Source: Burkholderiales bacterium (GTDB taxonomy: Bacteria; Pseudomonadota; Gammaproteobacteria; Burkholderiales; Burkholderiaceae). Taken from it: a DNA stretch of 11,784 nt. Of this stretch, positions 1 to 6,572 are shown in pieces. The position numbers and the translations under genes are program-made. The stretch's first letter is position 1, and each line of letters starts with the position of its first letter. Under the pieces are notes generated by a model, which saw nothing but the letters and a program-made list of their open reading frames with translations, did no database searches and was not told the DNA's origin. The stretch lies in the NCBI GenBank assembly GCA_947447845.1, contig CANFNO010000036.1, positions 1 to 11,784 of the forward strand, read 5' to 3'.

Positions 1-249
1 GCCCAGATATTGCTGGCGAAGGCCTCAAATGACCAGCAGGCTCCTTTCATCGGAAATCAAGCAGGTGGCCGCGTTTTCTTGTTTCTTTACACAGACGACT
101 TTGAACGTGACTACGTGGTTTATCAAAGCCGTGGCGTCAAGTTTGTTCGAGGCAAGGTTCAGGAGCCTTACGGCACAGTGGCTGTCTTTGCAGACCTCTA
201 CGGAAATCAATGGGACTTAATCGAATTGGTCAATTCGCCGATTCAATGA
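1..249 (+). CDS. VOC (glyoxalase/bleomycin-resistance fold) protein, 3' end only
   Basis: The frame is open from the first base of the window, so the gene begins upstream; the TTG at 10 is probably not the true start. About 82 C-terminal residues are visible. The pattern is that of a vicinal-oxygen-chelate half-domain: a Gly-rich turn, a strand (RVFLFLYTDDF), a helix ending in a YxxxxxRGVKF-type segment, then EPYGTVAVFADLYGNQWDLIE. That last stretch matches the family's 'G...F.DP.GN.wdl.e' signature, in which the final Glu is commonly a metal ligand. Such proteins are cytosolic lyases, dioxygenases or antibiotic-binding proteins; the substrate cannot be told from this piece. It is separated by 270 bases from the next gene, with no sign of shared transcription. 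The fold assignment is fairly secure, the function unknown. Confidence 0.75.
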   Translation, partial: AQILLAKASNDQQAPFIGNQAGGRVFLFLYTDDFERDYVVYQSRGVKFVRGKVQEPYGTVAVFADLYGNQWDLIELVNSPIQ

Positions 250-519
250 GAGACCGCTCGCAACCTGCCGAAGTCGGTGATTTCGAAAATTCGGTTCCCA
301 CTTCGCAGCACTCGCAGCAGGTTGATACCGGCCTTACGCTCTTTCAGACTGGCGACCTAAAAGCAGCCCTTTGAACCAACCCACTATCAGCACCAGCTCC
401 ACCGCCCAGCTCGTTGCCGTCAAGGCGCGGTGGTGCAACACAAGTACGGCGTGAGTTCACCTTTGTTGTAAGCTTTGGATTGAATGATCATTTGTGATTG
501 AATTTGCGGAATCAAAGTT

Positions 520-1200
520 ATGGTTTCAACTCGGCTAGATGGAAAACGGGTATTGCTCACCCAGTCGCGGGAATTTATGGGCCCTGCGCTTGTCGAAACT
601 TTTCAGACTTTGGGCGCACATGTCATCGCTGATCCACGCCCGCTTGATCAAGACCCGTTACTACCTCAGCAAATCGTCCAAGCTGCGGGCCAAGTGGATG
701 TGCTCTTGCTGCATTTGGCCTTGCCTGCGCCCAGTACCCCTGCCGGTGAAATCAACGATGCTGAGTGGCGGACGGTGTTTGCACATTTGGTCGATCCGAT
801 GCCTCGACTTGTCGCTGCGGTGCTGCCTCAGATGATGGAGCGTCGCCAAGGCCGCATCTTGCTCATCGGTAGTGCAGCGGCTCTGCGTGGTCAAAAGCGC
901 ACCGGCAGTTACAGTGCAGCGCGCGGTGCACAGTTGGCCTATGTGCAGGCTGTCGGCTTGGAGCTGGCCCCGTACAACATTCAGTTCAATGCTATTGCAC
1001 AAAACTTTGTGGACAACCCTACTTACTATGGGGCCGATGTGCAGGCCAATCCGCGTTTTCAGGAGCGCTTGAAACGCGATGTCCCACTCGGGCGTTTGGT
1101 GAGTGCACAAGAAGACGCCAACTATGCAGGCTACCTTTGTAGCGATGCTGCGGCATGCTTTGTCGGGCAGGTTTTCCCTATCAGCGGCGGATGGGCCTGA
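520..1200 (+). CDS. SDR-fold protein with halohydrin dehalogenase fingerprints
   Basis: A 226-residue protein with the short-chain dehydrogenase fold (C-terminal GQVFPISGG, central Ser-Tyr active site). It departs from ordinary SDRs exactly as halohydrin dehalogenases (haloalcohol dehalogenases) do. The Gly-rich NAD(P)-binding loop is replaced by T14-Q-S-R-E-F19-M-G21, fitting T-X4-[F/Y]-X-G, the halide/nucleophile pocket motif. The catalytic residues are S118, Y131 and R135, fitting S-X12-Y-X3-R, with Arg in place of the SDR Lys. Enzymes of this family need no cofactor; they convert vicinal haloalcohols to epoxides with halide release and open epoxides with small anions. The motifs are seen directly, the family rule is known, and the activity is inferred. 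Length is close to the family's usual 225-260. A weak GCGGA (506-510) lies 9 bases before the ATG. The neighbours do not form an obvious haloalkane pathway. The alternative is a catalytically divergent SDR. Confidence 0.75.
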   Translation: MVSTRLDGKRVLLTQSREFMGPALVETFQTLGAHVIADPRPLDQDPLLPQQIVQAAGQVDVLLLHLALPAPSTPAGEINDAEWRTVFAHLVDPMPRLVAAVLPQMMERRQGRILLIGSAAALRGQKRTGSYSAARGAQLAYVQAVGLELAPYNIQFNAIAQNFVDNPTYYGADVQANPRFQERLKRDVPLGRLVSAQEDANYAGYLCSDAAACFVGQVFPISGGWA

Positions 1201-1221
1201 TGTTGATAGAGGCCCTTCAAA

Positions 1222-1240
1222 ACTACCTGTCCTAGGTAGT
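1222..1240 (+). terminator. Hairpin 22 bases after the dehalogenase-like gene
   Basis: Perfect inverted repeat ACTACCT-(gtcct)-AGGTAGT. It lies between the stop of the 520-1200 gene and the convergent minus-strand gene ending at 1365, the right place for a terminator. No uninterrupted T-run follows (gttccgtgttt), so termination is only suggested. Confidence 0.35.
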
Positions 1241-1364
1241 GTTCCGTGTTTGCCGAATTCGGGGTGGGGAAGAACTAAAGCCCTCTAGGAACACGCGTTC
1301 GTTGCCGCAGGAACTGGTCCATCGGAATGCTGCACAAACTGCTGAAGACGCCCGCCAATGAAGA

Positions 1365-2033
1365 TCAGTGCGCGTGTTGCATCTGCCCGGAGGCAAGGCG
1401 CGTGACACCTGGCTTGTCAAGGGCCATGGCTGCGACCAGCGCTGTAGCCACATCCTTGGCTGCGATGGGCTGGTAGTTCGCTGGAATCAGCGGTCTGACG
1501 AAACGCATTGCAGCCAGAGCGATGCGCTCGGCAGCTCGGTCTGGCTGTCCTAGCGTTTCACGCGGGCCGGACAACTGGCTGGGTTGGGCAATCACTGTCT
1601 GATGAAAGCCCAGTTGCACTAGCGCCTCTTCCATTTCGCCTTTTATGCGGACGTAGAACATACCTGACTTGGCGTTGGCACCCATGGAACTCACCACACC
1701 CAGGCGTTGCGCGCCCGCAGCCTTTGCCGCGCTGGCTGTTGCCACCACAGCATCCACATCAACCGCCCGCATGGCGGTCTGGCTACCGGCCACTTTTAGC
1801 GTAGTGCCCAGTGCAATGAATACGTCGTCCACTGCAGGAAGTGAGGGGATGGCCTTGAAATCGACAACAAGCTGCTTGAGTTTTGGGTGCGCAATGGACA
1901 GGGTGCGCCTTCCAATGGACAGCACTTCGCCGTAACGGGGGTCGGCCAGCAATGCGGCGATTAGCTCTCTGCCTACGAGACCGCTGGCACCTGCAATCAG
2001 GGCCGTTCGGCCGTTACGTAATGTGTTTGCCAT
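1365..2033 (-). CDS. NAD(P)H-binding Rossmann protein, HTATIP2/CC3-like atypical SDR
   Basis: A 222-residue cytosolic protein. An N-terminal nucleotide-binding loop, G15-A-S-G-L-V-G21, follows a hydrophobic strand, and an R42-R43 pair after the second strand suggests NADP preference. A V-S-S-M-G strand end at 113-118 and Y127-X3-K131 occupy the positions of the atypical/extended SDR active site. The overall order (GASGLVG, SIGRR, DVFIALGTT, SSMGA, YxRxKGEMEEAL, QPSQLSGPR) is that of the NAD(P)H-binding oxidoreductases related to HTATIP2/TIP30, whose bacterial members are mostly uncharacterised. The ATG at 2033 gives the full Rossmann start with nothing conserved upstream. It converges with the 520-1200 gene across a 164-base gap and stands alone. 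The fold is sure, the substrate unknown. Confidence 0.8.
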   Translation of the reverse strand: MANTLRNGRTALIAGASGLVGRELIAALLADPRYGEVLSIGRRTLSIAHPKLKQLVVDFKAIPSLPAVDDVFIALGTTLKVAGSQTAMRAVDVDAVVATASAAKAAGAQRLGVVSSMGANAKSGMFYVRIKGEMEEALVQLGFHQTVIAQPSQLSGPRETLGQPDRAAERIALAAMRFVRPLIPANYQPIAAKDVATALVAAMALDKPGVTRLASGQMQHAH

Positions 2034-2142
2034 ATGCGGTATTCATAGTTTTGGTCATTGCAAAAGTGCCCTCAATGTTGACCGACGGTCAGACTTGCTG
2101 AGCGTCTGCCTTGCGAGGTGTGTGGGCGGCATGGCATGGATT

Positions 2143-2344
2143 CTATTTTCTGCGCCACAAACGGTGCAGCATGTACGCCACCACCATCAAATTGAACACC
2201 GTTGATGGAAGTGGTGTGCGGCACCAGGTGGCCGTGATGTGCAAGGCTCAACAGGCCGAGGCTAGCCATTAGCACAGCTATGCCTTTCACGGCCTCAAAG
2301 AGCGCGATCGCGTGGAGGGTCTTCTTCCCATCAGAGTTCGCGTG
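2143..2344 (-). pseudogene. DUF2127-type membrane protein, remnant with internal deletion and frameshift
   Basis: On the minus strand, one frame reads KKTLHAIALFEAVKGIAVLM...LGLLSLAHHGHL (about 2328-2240), the characteristic N-terminus and first membrane helix of the small DUF2127 integral-membrane family. About 15 codons later the frame changes, and the next frame reads TVFNLMVVAYMLHRLWRRK and stops at TAG (2145-2143). This matches the family's last helix and basic C-terminus. The middle of the protein, roughly 100 residues or more, is absent and the two ends are out of frame. No ATG or GTG start is in frame near the N-terminus. I read it as the product of an internal deletion plus start loss. 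The open frame that spans it (2072-2491) is an artefact of joining the remnant to unrelated flanks. No function is expected. Confidence 0.65.
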
Positions 2345-2423
2345 TTGGAAAGGAGCGGGTGCAACTTTAATGATGGGGTATGTGTGGATGGTGTGCCTCA
2401 CCCAACAAGACAATAATGGGTAA

Positions 2424-2429
2424 AGAGGA
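2424..2429 (+). promoter_or_regulatory. Ribosome binding site that decides the patatin start
   Basis: AGAGGA lies 7 bases before the ATG at 2437. The frame is open from an ATG at 2380, but the 19 extra residues are not patatin-like and that ATG has no comparable site. A 17-codon reading frame (2370-2423) preceded by AAAGGAG (2350-2356) ends with its TAA directly against this site, so translational coupling is possible but unproven. Confidence 0.6.
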
Positions 2430-2436
2430 AAAAAAG

Positions 2437-3513
2437 ATGGCAGTTCGCAAGAACAACGGTACACCGATTCGTCAGGTCGAATCAAAACCAAAGATGAAGA
2501 AGATTAGTCTTGCGCTCCAGGGTGGCGGCGCACATGGCGCATTCGCGTGGGGTGTTATTGATAAATTGCTTGAAGACGGGCGCATTGAGATAGAAGCTGT
2601 GTCTGGCACAAGTGCTGGTTCCATGAACGCGGTTGCTTTGGCGGCAGGTTCAATTGATGGATCAGAGGCCGCTCGACAAAAGCTTCATGACTTGTGGCGT
2701 GCTGTGTCAGCGTCTGGGACCAAATTTAATCCGTTGGGTGGACTGTCATTGCAATCCGGTAACCCATTGAGCGACATGCTGTCATCAATGGCTACCATGT
2801 GGTTTCGTTCAGTGACGCACTCACTCTCGCCTTACCAACTCAATCCACTTAACTTGAACCCATTGAAGGACGTACTGGTTGGCCAGATTGACTTCTCACG
2901 TCTAGGCGACGAGTCCAAGATCAAACTATTTTTGGCTGCTACCAATGTGCGCACCGGAAAAGTGAAAGTGTTCGGGATAGATGAAAAGATCACCGCCGAT
3001 ATGGTGATGGCGTCTGCTTGTTTGCCACAGCTCTTCAGGGCGGTCGAAATTGATGGCGAGAACTACTGGGATGGTGGATTTATGGGCAATCCTGTCTTGT
3101 ATCCGCTGTTCTACAACACCAAGTCGGCAGATGTTTTGATCGTGCACATCAACCCGATAGAGCGGCCTGGTCCGCCGACGTCAGCAGATGACATTCTCAA
3201 CCGTGTAAATGAAATCACTTTCAACTCTTCGCTCATAAAGGAGCTCAGGGCCGTGCATTTTGTTCAAAAAATGATGGACCAGGGGTGGATTAAAGAAGAG
3301 TTCCTGGACAGATTGAAATATGTACTGATGCATTCACTTCGCGCAGACTCTGCACTGTCTGATCTCCCTGCAAGTACAAAGTTCAGCAGTGATTGGGGCT
3401 TCCTGCAAATGTTGCGCGACCGTGGACGAATATGCGCAGCGGATTGGCTGGTCAACAATTTCGATGCAATTGGTGTGCGTTCATCAGTAGACCTGACGAC
3501 GGAATTTTTATAG
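2437..3513 (+). CDS. Patatin-like phospholipase
   Basis: A 358-residue Ser-Asp hydrolase of the patatin family, expected to cleave acyl esters of phospholipids or related lipids. All family landmarks are present, numbered from the ATG at 2437. G29-G-G-A-H-G34 forms the oxyanion hole. G57-T-S59-A-G61 is the GxSxG nucleophile elbow with catalytic Ser59. D212-G-G214 carries the catalytic Asp, followed by F-M-G-N-P. The N-terminal 20 residues are basic and lack a signal peptide, so a cytosolic or membrane-peripheral enzyme is likely. The C-terminal part (about 250-358) is helical without a recognised extra domain. It is preceded by the DUF2127 remnant on the other strand and followed by a gene-free stretch, so it is probably transcribed alone. 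The family is secure, the physiological lipid is unknown. Confidence 0.92.
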   Translation: MAVRKNNGTPIRQVESKPKMKKISLALQGGGAHGAFAWGVIDKLLEDGRIEIEAVSGTSAGSMNAVALAAGSIDGSEAARQKLHDLWRAVSASGTKFNPLGGLSLQSGNPLSDMLSSMATMWFRSVTHSLSPYQLNPLNLNPLKDVLVGQIDFSRLGDESKIKLFLAATNVRTGKVKVFGIDEKITADMVMASACLPQLFRAVEIDGENYWDGGFMGNPVLYPLFYNTKSADVLIVHINPIERPGPPTSADDILNRVNEITFNSSLIKELRAVHFVQKMMDQGWIKEEFLDRLKYVLMHSLRADSALSDLPASTKFSSDWGFLQMLRDRGRICAADWLVNNFDAIGVRSSVDLTTEFL

Positions 3514-3985
3514 CTGATGGGTGGGGCAAAAGCTAAGCCCAGCCGTAGCGCCTGCCCGAAGCCAGAGGACGAGAAGCAAATCTTAGCCCTCCGGTTTGCG
3601 AAGACGAAATCTTCCCAAGCATTTACTTTGTTTCTGCCGCGCTGGTGACCGGCCCCAGCGCTCTGAGATTGCGCTCGATCTTCACTACGATCGATATGAA
3701 AACCGGCATCAATGGGTCAGCTTGTACTGAAAGGCTATGTGATTGATAGCAAATGCACTCGCCAACTTGACAACAAAGCTGACCTCTTCATCGGTGAATA
3801 GTTGGCAAATGCAGTGTTGCTGCGGCTTACGTGAATGGGTTATGCACACTTCAGGATGATGTGTGCTACGCGCATTAAGACGGCTTGAGCGCCTGCCTTA
3901 CCTAGACGTGCACCGTGCGTTTGCACTTTGGGTACGTTGAGTACCCCAGAAGGTACTACCCGAGTTTGCGGTGCGCTCCGCCTCG
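3514..3985. other. Gene-free stretch between the patatin gene and the left attachment site
   Basis: No convincing coding frame on either strand. Two hairpins are visible. GGGTAC-(gttga)-GTACCC occupies 3930-3946. TCCGCC-(tcgt)-GGCGGA occupies 3977-3992 and runs into the attachment repeat. If the element is removed, this stretch lies immediately 3' of tRNA-Ser. The second hairpin would then fall at the very end of the tRNA, so the left part probably holds the native downstream sequence of that gene. Confidence 0.5.
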
Positions 3986-4002
3986 TGGCGGAAGCTGTGA
4001 GA
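3986..4002. repeat. Left attachment repeat (distal copy of the tRNA-Ser 3' end)
   Basis: TGGCGGAAGCTGTGAGA, identical in sequence and orientation to 10100-10116. Identity ends sharply at both sides (3985 g versus 10099 c; 4003 a versus 10117 t). No other part of a tRNA is present here, as expected for the duplicated core left at the far end of an element. Confidence 0.85.
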
Positions 4003-4031
4003 AATTTACCCACTGCCTCACATTCTTAATT

Positions 4032-4045
4032 AAATCAATAACTTA
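4032..4045. repeat. Putative arm-type integrase site, left end
   Basis: AAATCAATAACTTA, 29 bases inside the left core repeat. It matches 13 of 14 bases of 10078-10091 in the same orientation. In the circular form the two would sit on either side of the core, as arm-type sites do for tyrosine recombinases. The site assignment is inference. Confidence 0.45.
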
Positions 4046-4236
4046 GGTGTGTTCGAGGAATGCATTTTGGCATACCTGTGTGACACACTGCAATGGATTT
4101 TTGGGGGCGACGTGCTGCCCATTGCCATCCCGCCGCCTGCCCAGTGCCGCGCGCCTGCGGTGGTTCTATCTTTTGCACTAGTTCGACGGACACTGCAAGA
4201 CTCGAACTGCGGCAGTGTGTATCGGTATTGTGGGAG

Positions 4237-4267
4237 CCGCTGACTCACCGCAAGGTGGGTACAGCGG
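4237..4267 (+). other. Long hairpin with GNRA-type tetraloop
   Basis: CCGCTG+ACTCACC pairs with GGTGGGT+CAGCGG around a GCAA loop: 13 pairs including one G-T wobble, with a single bulged A at 4261. The GCAA loop is a GNRA tetraloop only when read on the plus strand. Confidence 0.6.
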
Positions 4268-4291
4268 GGCGAGGTCGTCCAGACCGACGCA

Positions 4292-4333
4292 CACCGCGTC
4301 CCGAGGCCCAAGCCTCGGGAAACCAGCGCGGTG
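4292..4333 (+). other. Two-tier hairpin inside the structured region
   Basis: CACCGCG (4292-4298) pairs with CGCGGTG (4327-4333). Stacked on it, TCCCGAGGC (4299-4307) pairs with GCCTCGGGA (4312-4320) around a CCAA loop. The only unpaired interior is AACCAG at 4321-4326, on one side. Sixteen perfect pairs in 42 bases. Confidence 0.6.
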
Positions 4334-4453
4334 CGGGGGTGCCGATGACTGTTAGCGGGTGGGTCGCCAGCATGGCGGCACCACTTCCCGCGCCACCCTG
4401 CCAACAGGGTGGAAGTCAGCGGGGGCATAGCCCCGACTCCGCGACTGCAAAGG

Positions 4454-4619
4454 GCAGCGGGGCAAGGGGAGTCAGCGCGGCACGCACAGCCGTCCAGGCT
4501 GTCCCAAAGCGTCCGCCCATAGGGTGACGCATGACAAGGCACCCGAAGACCCGCCAAAGGCGCGGTAAGCGGGGGGCTTGTGATGCGAGCGGCGGGGCTG
4601 TCTCCCCTTGCCCCGCTGC
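4454..4619. repeat. 23-base inverted repeat closing a 166-base domain
   Basis: The left arm 4454-4476 is GCAGCGGGGCAAGGGGAG, then T, then CAGC. The right arm 4597-4619 is its reverse complement apart from one T-T mismatch. The 120 bases between hold further hairpins (4486-4502, 4509-4530) and a partly complementary pair, ATGACAAG near 4531 with CTTGTGAT near 4577. Confidence 0.6.
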
Positions 4620-4812
4620 GAAGCAGCAGCAGGGAGGCGCTGAACCTATGCACGGACTCACGCCCTAGCGTGAGAGGCTGCGGCCCGGCGTCCAGCCGGG
4701 GAAAGTGGCCGGTCGTGGCAGGCGCAATGCGCCTGTGCTGGGTGTCGTGCGCGTTGCTACACGATGAGTGCACAAGGGTGTGCACATTCCATCGCACTGA
4801 AAGCACATACAC

Positions 4813-5742
4813 ATGACACAACCTATCGCCAATGAATGCCAAGTTTTATACGGATCAGCGCTACGCGCTGACCCGCAACCGTCTTCTAGAACCTGCACGT
4901 TGCAACCTGAACTGCTAGGCAACCTAGACGCTATAGAACCCTCTCCAGAAGATAAGCGCCTCACCGGGGAGAAAAATGCAATGGCCGTCTTAAACTGGGT
5001 CTGGCGCTTTGGGTGGCTCAGCTCGCGCATGATTGCGGCACTGGTCTGGCCAACCGCCTCACAGTCTTGGCCCATGGCCCGCCGCACGTTGAAAAAGATG
5101 CTGGCCGACAAGCTGGTACTCGTACGTGCCTTGCCCCAAGGTGGTGATGTGTACCTGTTGTCGGTCAAAGGAGCGCGGCTCCTGCAGGACGCCACGGGCG
5201 TCAAAGCCAAGGGCGGGCAGAGTCTGCCGACGGGCAACGCCATTCACCGTGCGTGCGGCAACTGGCATTTGATATCGCAGGTGCAGGCGGGTATGGGGAT
5301 TTGGACAGAGCATGAGATTGCCTCGGGCCTTGCGCCAGTACACACTGTCAACGGTAAGTTGTTTGATGGTTTGGTCGTCAATGACGACGGCCTGATAACT
5401 GCCTGTGAAATCGAGAATGCTTGGAAGAACCGCAGCCGCAGGCAGGCGGTCATAGAGGTCGCCACGCGGCATCTGGGACGCGACAAGATGACCCGCATAG
5501 GTATTGGTGCGACAGGACAGGAGCTATACCTTGCAAGGCTGTCAGTGGTCTGCACATCGGTGGATGCACTGCGGAGCATGGCCGCGAGCTTCCAAGAAGC
5601 TCATCGAATGCTAACGGCGACCGAGATGTGTCTGGCCGCCGTCGATGTTTCCGTGCTGCCGGTCTCGCCAAGCCTGGTGCCTGGCGAGCCGTCTACGGGC
5701 AATCTGTGGTGGGACGTTATACAGCCCCACTCACTGGGCTAG
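4813..5742 (+). CDS. Winged-helix protein of replication-relaxation/MobC-like type
   Basis: A 309-residue cytosolic protein. Residues about 50-125 (LTGEKNAMAVLNWVWRFGWL, then SSRMIAALVW, then ARRTLKKMLADKLVLVR and a YLLSVKGARLL wing) read as a winged helix of the kind at the front of replication-relaxation/MobC-like proteins of plasmids and integrative elements. Residues about 145-240 (HRACGNWHLISQ, FD185GLVVNDDG, CE199IE201NAWK205) resemble the nuclease-like C-terminal domain of that group, with D...ExE...K in a PD-(D/E)XK-like order. This second part is only a resemblance. The ATG at 4813 has no clear ribosome site. An in-frame ATG at 4981 is preceded by GGGGAG at a 9-base spacing but would cut into the first helix. 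It ends 4 bases from the convergent gene. A role in maintenance or mobilisation is inferred from domain type and context. Confidence 0.5.
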   Translation: MTQPIANECQVLYGSALRADPQPSSRTCTLQPELLGNLDAIEPSPEDKRLTGEKNAMAVLNWVWRFGWLSSRMIAALVWPTASQSWPMARRTLKKMLADKLVLVRALPQGGDVYLLSVKGARLLQDATGVKAKGGQSLPTGNAIHRACGNWHLISQVQAGMGIWTEHEIASGLAPVHTVNGKLFDGLVVNDDGLITACEIENAWKNRSRRQAVIEVATRHLGRDKMTRIGIGATGQELYLARLSVVCTSVDALRSMAASFQEAHRMLTATEMCLAAVDVSVLPVSPSLVPGEPSTGNLWWDVIQPHSLG

Positions 5743-5746
5743 GGGC

Positions 5747-6520
5747 TCAGAACTCATCTACAAAACCGGTCGCTGGCACTGGAATTTGAAAGTGACGGTA
5801 TGCCATATCGGGGACGTTGCTGGGGAAGCCGTCTCGACAATTCACGGCGTCCACTTCGCAGTCCCTGCGGGTGTACTCGTCGCCCATGTATACGTACGTG
5901 TCACTCAAGTCTAGTGGGAGCTGGTCGGCTGCAGTGAACCTCAATTTTGGGGCAATTTGCCCCAGCTCGTAGGCCGTCTGTTCAGCAGACTTGCGGGCCT
6001 TGTACGTCTTGGTGTCTTCTCGCTCGGCGGGAGCCACAAAGCGAGCCTCGGCTTTGGAGCCGTCAGGCCGATGAATGTGGCCGTCATCAAAGGTCGGCGT
6101 CGTCAGTTGGTAACTGTTGGGCTGGTTAAAGCCGGTCTGCTTGTATCCCGGCTTGACATAGCCAAGCTGTACCAGTCCCGGGCCGCAGCGGTCGGACTTC
6201 TTCGTGTGGTTCTCGTTATTGATGAGCGTCGACACATAGCGGGCATTCGGCTCCATTGCCCCCGTCTCCTTGTTCTTGCAATGCCAACCGGCAAGAGCCG
6301 CGATGCGGTCTTGGGTCAGCTCTAACTTGCCGTGGCGGTTCGCATGCATGGTCAAGATGCTCAAGACAAGGCGCTGCGGGTATGACAGCGCGGGGTCAAT
6401 GATGGAAACCGCAGACACCATCGCGAAAGGCGACAGTCCGGGGACGAGGTTGATGTACGGTGGTACGCCTTTGGCGGGCTTGGTGATAGACAATGAATTT
6501 CTCCCAGATAAGTTCGGCAT
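5747..6520 (-). CDS. Helix-turn-helix replication-initiator-like protein
   Basis: A 257-residue protein. Residues about 43-141 are a winged-helix domain of the HTH_36/phage-replication-protein type: PALSYPQRLVLSILTMHAN (first helix), LTQDRIAALAGW (helix-turn), NARYVSTLINN (recognition helix), then LVQLGYVKPGYKQTG...NSYQLTTP as the wing. Such domains begin many plasmid and phage replication initiators and regulators. Residues 145-257 are hydrophilic, rich in charged residues, and unrecognised. The ATG at 6520 has no strong ribosome site. It lies tail-to-tail with the 4813-5742 gene, only 4 bases apart. A terminator hairpin stands 53 bases upstream of its start and a hairpin array beyond that, suggesting replication or copy control. 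Replication function is inference; a transcription factor is the main alternative. Confidence 0.5.
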   Translation of the reverse strand: MPNLSGRNSLSITKPAKGVPPYINLVPGLSPFAMVSAVSIIDPALSYPQRLVLSILTMHANRHGKLELTQDRIAALAGWHCKNKETGAMEPNARYVSTLINNENHTKKSDRCGPGLVQLGYVKPGYKQTGFNQPNSYQLTTPTFDDGHIHRPDGSKAEARFVAPAEREDTKTYKARKSAEQTAYELGQIAPKLRFTAADQLPLDLSDTYVYMGDEYTRRDCEVDAVNCRDGFPSNVPDMAYRHFQIPVPATGFVDEF

Positions 6521-6572
6521 CGGGTGACGTCCGATATCTGGTGTAGGCAGCCTGTTTAAACGCGCCCAAGAA

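Larger units (their letters stand above)
4176..4735 (+). ncRNA. Candidate large structured RNA or structured cis-acting region
   Basis: About 560 GC-rich bases with dense self-complementarity and no credible protein. Hairpins, in order: 4176-4217 (CACT+AGTTCGA with TCGAACT+AGTG); 4237-4267 (13 pairs, GCAA loop); 4273-4285; 4292-4333 (16 pairs); 4338-4382; 4393-4412 (CCACCCTG, CCAA loop); 4415-4437 (GGGGC, ATA loop); 4486-4502 (ACAGCC, GTCCA loop); 4509-4530 (ATA loop); 4615-4627 (GCTGC, GAA loop); 4657-4674 (CTCACGC, CCTA loop); 4684-4700 (CCCGGC, GTCCA loop); 4719-4735 (CAGGCGC, AAT loop). A 23-base inverted repeat closes a 166-base domain (4454-4619). A GNRA-type loop and nested stems with small bulges favour a folded RNA on the plus strand, but a single-stranded DNA origin would look alike. 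It precedes the winged-helix gene at 4813. I do not recognise it as a known RNA class. Confidence 0.4.

Noticed and set aside
371..454. Short plus-strand frame starting TTG (MNQPTISTSSTAQLVAVKA-like)
   Set aside because: It looks a little like a protein N-terminus but stops after 27 codons, has no ribosome site, and I recognise no family; too weak to list.
661..1110. 149-codon minus-strand open frame
   Set aside because: Antisense of the dehalogenase-like gene; the translation shows no family pattern.
2072..2491. Single 139-residue minus-strand protein
   Set aside because: Only its centre is DUF2127-like. The N-terminal part overlaps the patatin leader and the C-terminal part is out of the family's frame, so it is a remnant inside chance open sequence.
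3986..4010. A second tRNA gene or tRNA pseudogene
   Set aside because: Only the last 17 bases of tRNA-Ser are matched and identity stops abruptly, which fits an attachment-site duplicate, not a decayed tRNA.
4176..4735. Group II intron, retron or tmRNA
   Set aside because: No reverse transcriptase is nearby, no typical intron 5' GTGCG/domain V pair was found, and there is no tmRNA tag frame or tRNA-like end.
4030..4842. 270-codon minus-strand open frame across the structured region
   Set aside because: The translation is Ser/Arg/Pro/Cys/His-rich with no domain, membrane segment or ribosome site, and its 5' end overlaps the gene at 4813. GC-rich DNA stays open by chance, and the strong inverted repeats explain the sequence better.
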